A stretch of 25,197 nucleotides of DNA from JAFGCN01 sp964547015 (lineage in GTDB: Archaea > Aenigmatarchaeota > Aenigmatarchaeia > QMZS01), in assembly GCA_964547015.1 (NCBI GenBank), contig CAZJKT010000015.1, positions 1 through 25,197 on the forward strand. The letters run 5' to 3'. Position 1 is the stretch's first letter. Each line of letters starts with the position of its first letter. Under the pieces are notes generated by a model. That model saw only the letters and a program-made list of their open reading frames with translations. It did not search any database and was not told where the DNA came from. Of this stretch, positions 1 through 8,816 are shown one piece after another. The position numbers and the translations under genes are program-made.

Positions 1-3000
1 GATAGGCTACGCCGAAGCCTCACTTTCAGGACTTTCCCCAATAGCCGACTTTGAGGCATCAGTAACAGAAGGGGGCATGCCTCTAAAAGTCCAATTCACA
101 GACCTTACACAAAACAGCCCCAATTCATGGAATTGGGACTTTGGGGACGGAGAAACCTCATCCGAACAAAACCCAACCCACACCTACAGCTTCCCGGGAA
201 CCTACACAGTAAAGCTTGAAGCATCAAATTCTATCGGCCCAAGCGCTGCCCAAAAGACCGAATACATTAAAGTGTGGCCTGTCTCAAGCTCCTGCCCACA
301 AGGCCCAGAACTTGAGCTCCTAAAGAGGCTAAACTCATACCCTTACGACTTTTATGAAGAATATTACAATTACAACGACAACGCAGTATCCCACGACCCT
401 CAGAAGGGCTGCCACACAGATATAGAAAATGACGACATATGGATGGTGAGGCTTTTTAAAGGCTCTCCCGCTCTTTACCCTTCAGGCGCCTACCTTATAA
501 ATTCTGAAATAGGGATTGACTTCAACGAATGGTATGAAAAAGGCCAAAAGGTAGAGACCTATATTTACGGATATCCCGACCCTTTGCTTAAAACAGATTA
601 CCCCGAGTATGAGGTTGATGTCATAAGGCAGCTTGAGAGGATTCCGATAATCGGCGGCGACCCCTACCTTCTCGAAAAGGCAAATAAGCTTCTTGAGGCA
701 AATGAGTTTTCCATATCCCTTGACGGAGTTTATGCGCAGGGCCCGATAAGCAAGGCAAGCGACAGCAGGGCGGAAATCTCAACAAGGTTTGGGGGCTACG
801 CAAAAAACCCTGCAACAAAGCAGAGCCTTGATTGCCAGGGAAGCTTTATAAAGTACTACGATTCGGACAGTGAAGTTTTTGGGACAACCCTCCCCGACCA
901 GATAGGATGCCGAGCGTCTTTAGGGATGGAGCCTTCGGGATACGGATATCACAGGGGCCTTAGCCTTGACTTACTGCTTTTCTCGTTTGAGGGCGAAGTT
1001 TTAGCATCCTTTAACATCACCCCAAACGCTAACGCGGGAGTTAACGCAAAGCTCAACTCCCCTCAGGCAATAGTCCCGGGAGGAAAAGCGGTTTATGATA
1101 TCGGGGCGGACGGCTCAATAATCGGCGACTTCTACACCCACAAAAGCCACACTTCAATTAATAAATCTCTTCCCCTGCCAAAGCTCAGCGGCATAAGCCT
1201 TCTTGGCGAATCCGCATTCTCAATCGGGGATTTTCCCGGACATCAGGGAGTCCGCTCATTATTCACAAGAATTTCGGACGGAAAAGAGATTGAATATCGG
1301 GGCCTAAAGCAGTTTTCTCCGGTCTTTAGGATGGAGTCCTCAGAAATCGCCCTTGAGGCGGATATTAAGGTTGACCTGCGGGACTTCAAGATACCGTGCG
1401 GAAATACAATAGGCTGCGAGCAGGAAATATACAGCGGGGAAATATTTAGCATTCCCCCTTGGGAGTTCTATTTAGGCCAGACAAAAATCATTGCCCGCTC
1501 TCCGGTTGATATTACCGCATACAGCCCGAAAGGCGAGGCCGCAGGAAAAAACAGCCTTGAAATATACGGGTCAAAATATTTGGAAGAGGGCCATGAAAAA
1601 ACCATAATTTTCCCGACAGACACTGAATCTTTTTTTGTGGAAGTCAGGGGAACCGGAAGCGGAAACTACACGCTTGAAGTCTCAAGGCCGATTAAAATAG
1701 AGGGCAATGAAGGAAACCTGATTTTACAAAATGTTGTTTTCCTAAAAGAAGCAATTCCCACCCGGGAAGGCAAGGCGGATATTTTTACTTTCAGCTTCAG
1801 GCAAATAGAGAGCCGGACAAATGAGCTTGTCAAAGAAGGAATGAATATAGAGGAGGCAATAGAACTGTCCCTGAGCGAATACTCCTCCTTTGAGGACCGC
1901 CCCCAAAAAAGCCCTTCAATAGTCGGCCTTTCATGGGCTTTGGGATATATAGGAAAAACAGCGGAGCTGAGCGCATCCCTTTTTTCAAGAGAAATCCCTC
2001 TTGAAGGCGAGGAAATATTGTTCTATATTGGGGGGGAATTTGCGGGTTCAGCCAAAACTGATGGGAATGGAATTGCCGCCCTAAGCGCAACAGTCCCTGA
2101 AAGCCTCGCCCCAAAAATCCACCTTCTTGAGGCATATTATGAGGGAAGTGAGGATTTCCTTCCATCATCCGCCGCATCCGATTTCGCAGCTCTTTGCCCT
2201 GCCCCGGAAATCTCAATAACCGCCCCGAAGTTTGCGGGGAATAGCGCGCTTATAGAAGGGAATGTTATTGGGGCAGAAGGAGGAACATTAATCCTCCTAA
2301 TAGACGATGAGTTTGCCTCAGGCAGTTTGCCTTACCTATGGGAGAATATAGAGGAGGGCCTGCATAAGATTGAGGTAGAGGCATACAGCCCCTGCAATAA
2401 AAAAGCAAAGAAAATCGCATATATCTTCTCGGACCTAAGCCCTCCTGAAATATTATTTGAAAATATAGGGGAGGGGGGATTTTATCAGCCCCTGGTCCCA
2501 AAAATCAGGGTAGAGGATGCATGGCTTGATGAATACTTGATTTACCTTAACGGGCTCCCGCATAAGGAAGAAGAAATTATAGAAACAGAAGGCCTCCATG
2601 AAATTGAAGTCCAAGCCCAAGACATGTCGGGAAAGTCCTCAATATCCAAAATAAGCTTTACAATAGATAATACCCCGCCGGTAATAGAGGCATTTGGGGT
2701 AGAAGACGGGGAGACTTATTTTGGCCAGGCCAAGTTTTCCTATACAATAGCTGATGAGCTAAGCCCTCTAGGAGAGTTTTTTTCAAATTACCCGAACAAT
2801 ACAATTTTCGATGAGGTTGGAGAATATTCAATAGATATATCGGCTTTTGACCTGGCGGGAAACTTTGCACAAAAAAGCGTATCGTTCAGCATTGAGCCGG
2901 GATGCAAAGATGACTTTGATTGCCCGAAAGGCGATTTTTGCATGGAGAACGGGCTGTGCGAAAAAGCCTTTAAGCTCATAAGTATACAGTCCCCGCTAAG

Positions 3001-3298
3001 CCAGTACCTGACCAAAATGAATATACTTGTAATGACCCGGATAGCAAGGCTTTCAGATGCGGATTATAAAAGCCATTCGTTAAGGATAAACGGGGAAGAG
3101 GGGGATTTTGAAGTTTTTCCAAAGGCCTGCGTTCCGGAAAAGCTTTTGGACAAGTCGCAGGGAAGGCTTTGCATTTTCCATTTCAGCCTGCCTTATGAAG
3201 GCGGCTACTCAATTGACGCCCTTGTGAACAGCAAGATTCTGGAGGAAGGCGCCCTAAGCATTTCTGCGATATCCCTAAAATCCCGTATTTTTAAGTAA
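1..3298 (+). CDS. Large secreted PKD/Ig-like domain surface protein (5' truncated)
   Basis: The reading frame is open to the left edge (first full codon at base 2), so the start and any signal peptide lie outside; 1098 residues are visible. Counting from base 2, residues ~14-92 form a PKD domain with the hallmark NWDFGDG at 44-50. A long unrecognised middle follows. Around bases 1490-1720 is a beta-rich stretch like the SPVDI/GNYTLEV modules of archaeal exoproteins, then Ig-like repeats: one with the GEEILFYIGG and AKTDGNGIAAL strands, and two with 'SPPEI' or 'TPPVIEA' starts. Near bases 2900-2965 is a compact four-Cys motif (GCKDDFDCPKGDFC then GLCEK) resembling the small Cys knots of secreted archaeal proteins. 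No C-terminal membrane anchor is visible. Likely a cell-surface or adhesion protein; substrate unknown. It converges on the next gene with only 6 bp between stops. Confidence 0.85.
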   Translation, partial: IGYAEASLSGLSPIADFEASVTEGGMPLKVQFTDLTQNSPNSWNWDFGDGETSSEQNPTHTYSFPGTYTVKLEASNSIGPSAAQKTEYIKVWPVSSSCPQGPELELLKRLNSYPYDFYEEYYNYNDNAVSHDPQKGCHTDIENDDIWMVRLFKGSPALYPSGAYLINSEIGIDFNEWYEKGQKVETYIYGYPDPLLKTDYPEYEVDVIRQLERIPIIGGDPYLLEKANKLLEANEFSISLDGVYAQGPISKASDSRAEISTRFGGYAKNPATKQSLDCQGSFIKYYDSDSEVFGTTLPDQIGCRASLGMEPSGYGYHRGLSLDLLLFSFEGEVLASFNITPNANAGVNAKLNSPQAIVPGGKAVYDIGADGSIIGDFYTHKSHTSINKSLPLPKLSGISLLGESAFSIGDFPGHQGVRSLFTRISDGKEIEYRGLKQFSPVFRMESSEIALEADIKVDLRDFKIPCGNTIGCEQEIYSGEIFSIPPWEFYLGQTKIIARSPVDITAYSPKGEAAGKNSLEIYGSKYLEEGHEKTIIFPTDTESFFVEVRGTGSGNYTLEVSRPIKIEGNEGNLILQNVVFLKEAIPTREGKADIFTFSFRQIESRTNELVKEGMNIEEAIELSLSEYSSFEDRPQKSPSIVGLSWALGYIGKTAELSASLFSREIPLEGEEILFYIGGEFAGSAKTDGNGIAALSATVPESLAPKIHLLEAYYEGSEDFLPSSAASDFAALCPAPEISITAPKFAGNSALIEGNVIGAEGGTLILLIDDEFASGSLPYLWENIEEGLHKIEVEAYSPCNKKAKKIAYIFSDLSPPEILFENIGEGGFYQPLVPKIRVEDAWLDEYLIYLNGLPHKEEEIIETEGLHEIEVQAQDMSGKSSISKISFTIDNTPPVIEAFGVEDGETYFGQAKFSYTIADELSPLGEFFSNYPNNTIFDEVGEYSIDISAFDLAGNFAQKSVSFSIEPGCKDDFDCPKGDFCMENGLCEKAFKLISIQSPLSQYLTKMNILVMTRIARLSDADYKSHSLRINGEEGDFEVFPKACVPEKLLDKSQGRLCIFHFSLPYEGGYSIDALVNSKILEEGALSISAISLKSRIFK

Positions 3299-3304
3299 CC
3301 CTTC

Positions 3305-4588
3305 CTAAAGCCCCCAATAAATATGCCCCTTCCCCAAAAAAGCCTCGGGGTTGAGCTTTCGCTTAAGGTCGGCAACGACACCTTTATTTTTTAAAAGCCC
3401 CTCTATATCAAGCGAGCCAAATTCCTTATGGTCAACCGCATAGACAATTGCATCATATTTTAAAGGCGATGAAACATTTTTCGCCCCGAAAATCAAATCC
3501 TTTCCAATCATCGGCTCGCTCACATCAATAGTTTCTATCCCAAAGCCCTTGAGCTCGCTTATCAAAAGCTCAACTTTGCTGTCTCTCAGGTCAGGCACAT
3601 TTTCCTTGTAGGTCGCCCCTAAAATCAGGACATTTGTCTCTTTTGGGGCTTTTCCCGCAGATACAATAAGCTTCACAATTTTTTGGGCAACATAGTTTGC
3701 GAGGCTTTCGTTTACCCTTCTGCCGGATAATATCAGTTCGGGGTGGTAGCCCACTTCAAGCGCCTTTTGGGCAAGGTAGTAGGGGTCCACAGGGATGCAG
3801 TGCCCGCCCACAAAGCCCGGGTGAAACTTCATGAAATTCCATTTTGTGGCCGCGGCATTGAAAATTTCTTTGCTGTCAAGCCCCATTGTGTCAAAAAGCA
3901 TTGCAAACTCGTTGAAAAGCGCGATATTGATGTCCCTTTGCACATTCTCAATCACTTTTGCGGATTCGGCGATTTTAATGGAAGGGGCTTTGTGGACTTT
4001 TGTCACTTTGCTGTAAGCCTCTGCAAGCAAATCGGAAACCTCATCATTGCACCCCGCCACAACCTTGTAGATTTTGTCTACCGTGTGCTCTTTGTCTCCG
4101 GGGTTTACCCTCTCGGGGCTGTAGCCTAAATAAAAATCGCCAAGCTTCATCCCGCTTTCCCTTTCAAGAATCGGCAGGCAAAAGTCCTCGGTGCATCCGG
4201 GGTAGGTTGTGGACTCATAAACAACAATAGCTCCTTTTTTGAGGTTTCTTCCAACTGTTTTTGATGCGCTCTCAAGGCACCTCAGGTCGGGCTTTTTGTC
4301 TTTTGTTGTGGGTGTGGGCACAGCCACCACCACAATGTCCCCCTCCTCTATTTTTTTCTCGTCAACAGTAAACTCAATATTTTTGGAAACTTCCAAAAAA
4401 TCCTCCTCAGCCAAATCAAGGTTTCGGTCGAAATTCCGGTTAAGCTCATCAACTCTCTCCTTTCCTATGTCAAAGCCTATTACCCTGAAGTGCTTTGCAA
4501 ACTTAAGGGCCAAAGGGAGGCCTACATAGCCGAGCCCGACAATGCAGATCACTGTTTTTGGGCCTTTTCCTAAAGCGGTTGGAGCCAT
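3305..4588 (-). CDS. UDP-N-acetyl-hexosamine 6-dehydrogenase (WbpO/TviB-like)
   Basis: NAD-dependent nucleotide-sugar dehydrogenase that oxidises C6 of a UDP-HexNAc to the uronic acid, feeding surface polysaccharide or N-glycan synthesis. At 427 residues it has the normal length. The Rossmann motif GLGYVGLP is at residues 19-26 and the NAD-domain strand VVVAVPTPT near 87-94. YSPERVNPGDKEHT (166-179) is typical of the WbpO/TviB branch rather than WecC or UDP-glucose dehydrogenase. The catalytic Cys is C264 in GGHCIPVDPYYL, and the C-terminal UDP-binding domain has LGATYKENVPDLRDS. It has its own TATA-like box (ATTTAAAAG on the minus strand, about 4605). The epimerase lies 31 bp upstream on the same strand, so the two probably act in one sugar pathway. 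Exact sugar (GlcNAc or GalNAc) is not certain. Confidence 0.9.
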   Translation of the reverse strand: MAPTALGKGPKTVICIVGLGYVGLPLALKFAKHFRVIGFDIGKERVDELNRNFDRNLDLAEEDFLEVSKNIEFTVDEKKIEEGDIVVVAVPTPTTKDKKPDLRCLESASKTVGRNLKKGAIVVYESTTYPGCTEDFCLPILERESGMKLGDFYLGYSPERVNPGDKEHTVDKIYKVVAGCNDEVSDLLAEAYSKVTKVHKAPSIKIAESAKVIENVQRDINIALFNEFAMLFDTMGLDSKEIFNAAATKWNFMKFHPGFVGGHCIPVDPYYLAQKALEVGYHPELILSGRRVNESLANYVAQKIVKLIVSAGKAPKETNVLILGATYKENVPDLRDSKVELLISELKGFGIETIDVSEPMIGKDLIFGAKNVSSPLKYDAIVYAVDHKEFGSLDIEGLLKNKGVVADLKRKLNPEAFLGKGHIYWGL

Positions 4589-4619
4589 AAAAATAGGATT
4601 TACTTTTAAATTTAGCCCC

Positions 4620-5558
4620 TTAGCTCATAAATTCCTTCTTATTCCACTCCAGAGTTTTTTTAAGCCCCTCCTCCAGGCCGACTTTTTCCTCAAAGCCAAG
4701 GATTTTTTTTGCCTTTGAGGTGTCTGCGGGGTTTGCCAAAACTTCGCCCTTAACCGCATCAATATGCCTTATTTTTGCCTTTTTGCCCGAGATTTCCTCA
4801 ATTTTTCGGATAAGGCCGAGAACGCTTATTTCCCTCTCGCTTGAGATATTCATTATTTCGCCTTCGGCCTCTTTAGTTTCAGATGCCTTAATTGTAGCAT
4901 TAACCACCTCATCAACATATGTGAAGCTTCTGGTTGCAAGCCCGTCTCCATAAACCTCAATTTCCTCGCCCCTTAGGATTTTTCCGATAAATTTCGGCAC
5001 AGCCCCGGCATGTTTTATTGAGCCTAACTGCCTTGGGCCGTAAACGCTGAAATATCTCAAGGTAACGGTCTTAAGCCCAAAAATGCTGTTATATACCCTC
5101 ATATAATGCTCCCCTGCAAGCTTTCCGACCCCGTAAGGATGGGAGGGCAAAAGCTCGTTTTCCTCGCGCCTCGGGAAAATCTTTGAGTCTCCGTAAACCG
5201 ACGAGCTTGAGGAAAAAACTACCTTTTTTGCGCCGTTTTTGCGGCAGGCTTCAAGAATATTTAAGGTTCCGTTAATATTGACTTCATTTGCCCTGATAGG
5301 ATCTTCAATTGATTTTATTGCCCGGTTCATCGCGGCAAGGTGAAACACAACATCAAAACCTTTAATTTCTGCAAGCATCATATCCAGATTTGAGATATCC
5401 GCAATTATCGCCTCAATCCCCTTTTCTTTTAGGGCGGGGAGGTTTCTGTCTGTGATGCTCAGGTTGTCAAGGATTGAGACTTCATGGCCCAAATCCGCAA
5501 GCTTCTCTGCAAGGTGGCTTCCGATAAACCCGGCGCCGCCGGTAACAAGGGCTTTCAT
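4620..5558 (-). CDS. NAD-dependent epimerase/dehydratase (extended SDR, GalE/WbpP-like)
   Basis: A 312-residue extended short-chain dehydrogenase/reductase acting on a nucleotide sugar, most likely a UDP-hexose or UDP-HexNAc(A) 4-epimerase. Visible signatures: GGAGFIGSHL (7-16) for NAD binding, VVFHLAAMNR (70-79), the SSSSSVYG strand (116-123), the catalytic Y142-x3-K146 in HPYGVGKLAGEHY, and RYFSVYGPRQ. Pairing with the adjacent WbpO-like dehydrogenase suggests supply of a HexNAcA sugar, as in WbpO/WbpP pathways; this is inference from context. The ATG at 5558 is supported by a TATA-like TTATAAAACC on the minus strand about 22 bp upstream. Sequence alone does not separate epimerase from dehydratase or decarboxylase activity. 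Confidence 0.85.
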   Translation of the reverse strand: MKALVTGGAGFIGSHLAEKLADLGHEVSILDNLSITDRNLPALKEKGIEAIIADISNLDMMLAEIKGFDVVFHLAAMNRAIKSIEDPIRANEVNINGTLNILEACRKNGAKKVVFSSSSSVYGDSKIFPRREENELLPSHPYGVGKLAGEHYMRVYNSIFGLKTVTLRYFSVYGPRQLGSIKHAGAVPKFIGKILRGEEIEVYGDGLATRSFTYVDEVVNATIKASETKEAEGEIMNISSEREISVLGLIRKIEEISGKKAKIRHIDAVKGEVLANPADTSKAKKILGFEEKVGLEEGLKKTLEWNKKEFMS

Positions 5559-5576
5559 AAAATTAAGAGGAAAGGG

Positions 5577-5583
5577 TTTTATA
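5577..5583 (-). promoter_or_regulatory. TATA box of the epimerase gene
   Basis: TATAAAA on the minus strand, about 22 bp from the ATG at 5558, followed by a short A/T-rich stretch directly into the ATG; fits a leaderless archaeal transcript. Confidence 0.5.
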
Positions 5584-5607
5584 ATTAAGTCTCTGTACTA
5601 AGGAGAT

Positions 5608-6504
5608 CTACTTCCAAACCTTATAATAATTGGAGTACATTATCTTTTCCATCACACCCTTATCCAGCCCTAAGCCGGATATCTTTTTAATTTCTTTTCC
5701 TAAATTTGTCCAGGGCTCATCAGAGCCAAATAGGATTTTGTCGGGGTGTTCTTCTGCAATTTTCTTAAAAGGAATCTTCAGGCGTTTATTGTAGGAATAA
5801 TGGGTTGATGCTGCGGTATCAATATAGAGATTATCGTATTCATCAAGGGCATTAATTACTTTTATAAAGCCCGTCCCCCAGTGAGGCACCTGAAATATGA
5901 TGCCGTCATTTTTGGCTACCTCGCCTAAAAATTTCTCAGGCTTTTCTAGTGTATTCAAAGACAGGTGTGGAAGTATATTTAGCTCATTATCATTCAGGTA
6001 TTTGAGCAGGATTTCTGGTATCTCTCCATAGGGCTCATAGTATTTTACTCCTTCAATACCTTCCAGCCCGCCTAAATCAGAGGGCTTAAATTTAGAGTTT
6101 ACAAATGGCAGAGGCTTAATCCTTTTGTCATTAATCTGACTTATTTCCAAATTTGCATTAGAATAATCAACGTCCCCAAAGAAAAGTTCATCAAAATATC
6201 GTTCCTGGTCCCAGTCTGCATAATCTTTTCCGATTTTTTCAAATAATAGCCCCTTGGCAATTTCCCAATGTGTTTTTGAGCTATAGGCCATCAATTTTGG
6301 CAAAAGAAGCAGTGCCCCTCGGATATATCCGCCCGGACTGCTTGGGCATGGCTGGGCAAATAAAACCTGATTTTCAATTTCATATGTGTCGAGGTCTCTT
6401 ATGATTTTTTCGTAAGTATTGTTGGAAATAAGCCTCATTCTCCCGACTGTTCCCCATAAGCACTCCTTGCCGTAGTGGCAGTGCGCATCGTTTATTTTTC
6501 CCAT
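5608..6504 (-). CDS. Amidohydrolase_2-family metal-dependent hydrolase
   Basis: A 298-residue TIM-barrel hydrolase of the amidohydrolase superfamily. The chosen start is the ATG at 6504, because it puts the metal-binding HxH (NDAHCHYG) at residues 6-13, the usual place for the first barrel strand; the open frame continues upstream to 6753 but would run through the divergent YchF gene. Later motifs are GVKYYEPYGEIPE (strand 4-5 region), LNILPHLSLNT, QVPHWGTGF with a further His, and ILFGSDEPWT near the C terminus carrying the catalytic Asp. These match amidohydrolase_2 enzymes (decarboxylase/lactonase-like), but the substrate cannot be told. It stands alone, and its codon use is more A/T-rich than that of the core genes beside it, which could mean acquisition by transfer. 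Confidence 0.8.
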   Translation of the reverse strand: MGKINDAHCHYGKECLWGTVGRMRLISNNTYEKIIRDLDTYEIENQVLFAQPCPSSPGGYIRGALLLLPKLMAYSSKTHWEIAKGLLFEKIGKDYADWDQERYFDELFFGDVDYSNANLEISQINDKRIKPLPFVNSKFKPSDLGGLEGIEGVKYYEPYGEIPEILLKYLNDNELNILPHLSLNTLEKPEKFLGEVAKNDGIIFQVPHWGTGFIKVINALDEYDNLYIDTAASTHYSYNKRLKIPFKKIAEEHPDKILFGSDEPWTNLGKEIKKISGLGLDKGVMEKIMYSNYYKVWK

Positions 6505-6580
6505 AATAATTTGAAAATAGTAATAATTAGGGGGAGTAGTATAAACTAGTATAGGTCTTTTCATATTTCTAACAACTATT

Positions 6581-7723
6581 ATGAAAATAGGGCTTGTTGG
6601 AAAACCAAATGTCGGAAAATCCACATTTTTCAAGGCGGCAACAATGATTGACACCAAAATCGGGAATTTCCCCTTTACGACAATAGAGCCGAATGTGGGG
6701 TTTGGGTTTGTGAGGGTGGAGTGCGCCGAAAAGTCCCTTGGGGTAAAGTGCAATCCGAGGCAGGGCTACTGCATGGAGGGAAACCGCTTTGTTCCTGTAG
6801 AGCTGATAGATGTTGCAGGGCTGGTTCCCGGGGCGCATGAAGGACGGGGCATGGGAAACAAATTTTTGGATGATGTGCGCCAGGCAGATGCCCTGATACA
6901 TGTGGTTGACGCTTCAGGGACAACCGATTCAGAGGGCAAAGAGTGCGTTGGGCACGACCCGCTAAAAGATATACAATTTCTTGAGGATGAACTGAATTTC
7001 TGGTTTTTGGGGCTTTTGGAGCGAAGCTGGAAGAAGATGAGAGGGCCAAAAGACCTCTCAAAACAGCTCTCCGGCCTAAAAGTTTCTGATGAGGATGTGG
7101 CAAGCGTAATTTCGGACCTTAGCCTTAGCGAGCTTGTCTACAACTGGACAGGGGAGCAGAAGTCTGCCTTTGCAAAAGCCTTAAGGGAGAGGGTTCAGCC
7201 GATTATTGTGGCCGCAAACAAGTGCGACAAGGCAGGGGCAGAAGCGCACCTGCAAAAGCTCATTGATGCGGGGGCAACTCCCTGCTCGGCGGACTCCGAA
7301 ATTGCCCTAAAGTCCGCCGCAAAGGCAGGGCTTGTAAATTATATCCCCGGGGACAGCCATTTTGAGATAACTGGCGAATTAAACGAGAAGCAAAAGGCGG
7401 GACTTGAGAAGATAAAAACCACCATGGGGGCTTTAGGCTCAACAGGGGTCCAGAAGATCCTGAATATGGCGGTCTTTGATATTTTAAATTATATGGTGAT
7501 TTTTCCGGGGGGGATGAAAAAGCTCGCCGACAAGGACGGAAATGTCCTTCCTGATGCGTTTTTGATGCCTCCGGGCTCAACCGCCCTGGATTTTGCGTTC
7601 AGGCTTCACACAGACTTTGGCAAGAAGTTTATCTGCGCGTATGACGTCAAAAAGAAGCTGAGGGTGGGCAAGGAGCACAAGCTAAAAAGCGGGGATGTTA
7701 TTGAGATTGTGAGCGGGCGATAA
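6581..7723 (+). CDS. Archaeal YchF/Obg-family GTPase with TGS domain
   Basis: A 380-residue TRAFAC GTPase of the archaeal YchF-like group, ribosome-associated in related proteins. G1 is GKPNVGKST (7-15), G3 is DVAGLVPGAHEGRGMG, and G4 is NKCD. A helical insertion follows G3, and the C terminus (from about LPDAFLMPPGSTALDF to DVIEIVSG) is a TGS domain. Length is normal for the family. It is divergent from the amidohydrolase across 76 bp. The start at 6581 gives the G1 motif its usual position at the very N terminus; the sequence ACTATTATG before it resembles the A/T-rich leaderless starts seen throughout this window. Confidence 0.93.
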   Translation: MKIGLVGKPNVGKSTFFKAATMIDTKIGNFPFTTIEPNVGFGFVRVECAEKSLGVKCNPRQGYCMEGNRFVPVELIDVAGLVPGAHEGRGMGNKFLDDVRQADALIHVVDASGTTDSEGKECVGHDPLKDIQFLEDELNFWFLGLLERSWKKMRGPKDLSKQLSGLKVSDEDVASVISDLSLSELVYNWTGEQKSAFAKALRERVQPIIVAANKCDKAGAEAHLQKLIDAGATPCSADSEIALKSAAKAGLVNYIPGDSHFEITGELNEKQKAGLEKIKTTMGALGSTGVQKILNMAVFDILNYMVIFPGGMKKLADKDGNVLPDAFLMPPGSTALDFAFRLHTDFGKKFICAYDVKKKLRVGKEHKLKSGDVIEIVSGR

Positions 7724-7760
7724 ATGGATTAATTAAGAATAGGGGTTATTGTTTTGGGTC

Positions 7761-8171
7761 CTAGTCCCAATAAAAGCCCTTTTCGTTTGTAGAAGGGACC
7801 GCCCCAAGTAGTGGCAGATCTTGAACATCTGGGGATTCTTGAGGCCTAAGCATTAGCGGCTGAACATAGGCCCAAGTCACCTCCTCAGTACCCTTTGGGC
7901 TTTTCTTAAAAGTTATAAGGAGGGCATCAGGCTTATTAGGATTCCATAGGTACATACTATCGTATATTTTGTGTACGGGATAAATGCGGTCAACTATACA
8001 CCCTGTATCACTAAGCGCGCCGCAATTAAGGCATCCGCCGCCTAGTTTTTTAAAATGCGCATATGGCTCTACAGAGAAAGGATCCCCGGCTAAAGCATAT
8101 TTACGTCTCAAGGGATACTTAGGATCCAGATTTTCATAGACTTCATCACAGCAAATAAGAGGTACAGCCAT
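7761..8171 (-). CDS. Hypothetical protein with Cys cluster
   Basis: I do not recognise this 136-residue protein. It has Cys at 7 and 8, and a GGGCLNCG knuckle (47, 50) followed by C58, so it may bind a metal such as zinc. No signal peptide or membrane helix is visible. A good TATA box (TATATATA on the minus strand, 8189-8198) lies about 20-28 bp before the ATG at 8171, which supports a real, separately transcribed gene. It converges on YchF and lies upstream of the thymidine kinase stop on the same strand. It could be a lineage-specific orphan. Confidence 0.6.
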   Translation of the reverse strand: MAVPLICCDEVYENLDPKYPLRRKYALAGDPFSVEPYAHFKKLGGGCLNCGALSDTGCIVDRIYPVHKIYDSMYLWNPNKPDALLITFKKSPKGTEEVTWAYVQPLMLRPQESPDVQDLPLLGAVPSTNEKGFYWD

Positions 8172-8188
8172 AAATTACTATGTGAAAG

Positions 8189-8198
8189 TATATATATT
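8189..8198 (-). promoter_or_regulatory. TATA box of the hypothetical Cys-cluster gene
   Basis: An alternating TATATATA run on the minus strand about 18-28 bp before the ATG at 8171, with no room for a long 5' leader. Confidence 0.5.
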
Positions 8199-8223
8199 GG
8201 GTTCGCAGCCTTCAGAAACCGAA

Positions 8224-8769
8224 TTATCCCCTCACAAAACACTTCCTGCAGGCAACCTTATACTCATAAGTCCCGTCTTCAGGCAATACGGAGGGAAGCC
8301 CGCCTTTTATGGGAACCCCTTTATGCAGCACTTGGGTATAAACCGCATTAGGGTCTTTGCAGGACTCGCAAACAGCCCTCCTAAATATAACTTCGCTTGG
8401 CCCAAGCTCAATCAGTTTTTTTATGGGCAGGAAAAGCTCCCCTTTGTAATCCTTATCAAGGCCTGCGGCAATAACCTTTGTTCCCCTCTCAAGCAGGGCT
8501 TTGACTTCTTCTGCGATAGACTCCCCAAACATATGCGCCTCGTCAATTCCCACAATCTCAAAGCCGGAATTGAGCGCTTCGCTGAGGTCTTGGACTTTCC
8601 TTGCCTTAAGCTGCAGCCCGTTTCGGCTCCACACGCTTTCATCGCGGACATTTCTTGAGGATTGGTAGAGGGCATAGGGGATGTTTGTGTATTTCAAGGG
8701 GGCAAAATGGCTTATGAGCTCAAAGGATTTCCCGCTTTTCATGGGGCCTAAAATCAGCTTAAGGGGCAT
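8224..8769 (-). CDS. tdk: Thymidine kinase, TK1 family
   Basis: Phosphorylates thymidine to dTMP in pyrimidine salvage; cytosolic. At 181 residues it has the usual TK1-type length. The P-loop is GPMKSGKS (8-15), and the Walker-B/catalytic segment is GIDEAHMF, matching the 'DEAQFF' motif of TK1 with a His in place of Gln. VIAAGLDKDYKGE matches the AGLDGDF-like strand. The zinc-binding lasso region has CESCK (about 134-138) and CRKC (about 174-177), giving four Cys as in TK1 enzymes. It is divergent from the methionine aminopeptidase gene across a 47-bp A/T-rich spacer that probably holds both promoters. With the thymidylate synthase at 11711-13177 the window covers both salvage and de novo dTMP supply. 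Confidence 0.9.
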   Translation of the reverse strand: MPLKLILGPMKSGKSFELISHFAPLKYTNIPYALYQSSRNVRDESVWSRNGLQLKARKVQDLSEALNSGFEIVGIDEAHMFGESIAEEVKALLERGTKVIAAGLDKDYKGELFLPIKKLIELGPSEVIFRRAVCESCKDPNAVYTQVLHKGVPIKGGLPSVLPEDGTYEYKVACRKCFVRG

Positions 8770-8816
8770 AATTAAGGGAAGGCATTTTCAATTAAAACTT
8801 AGATGCCATTTTCCTT

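Noticed and set aside
1830..2216. 128-codon open frame on the minus strand inside the surface-protein gene
   Set aside because: A shadow of the strongly coding plus frame; low-complexity composition and no promoter.
6505..6753. N-terminal extension of the amidohydrolase frame
   Set aside because: It would overlap the start of YchF and the shared promoter region, and the HxH motif belongs at the very N terminus of the family.
8182..8658. Open frame of 158 codons on the plus strand
   Set aside because: It lies antisense to the thymidine kinase gene, has no family resemblance, and the opposite strand shows all TK1 motifs.
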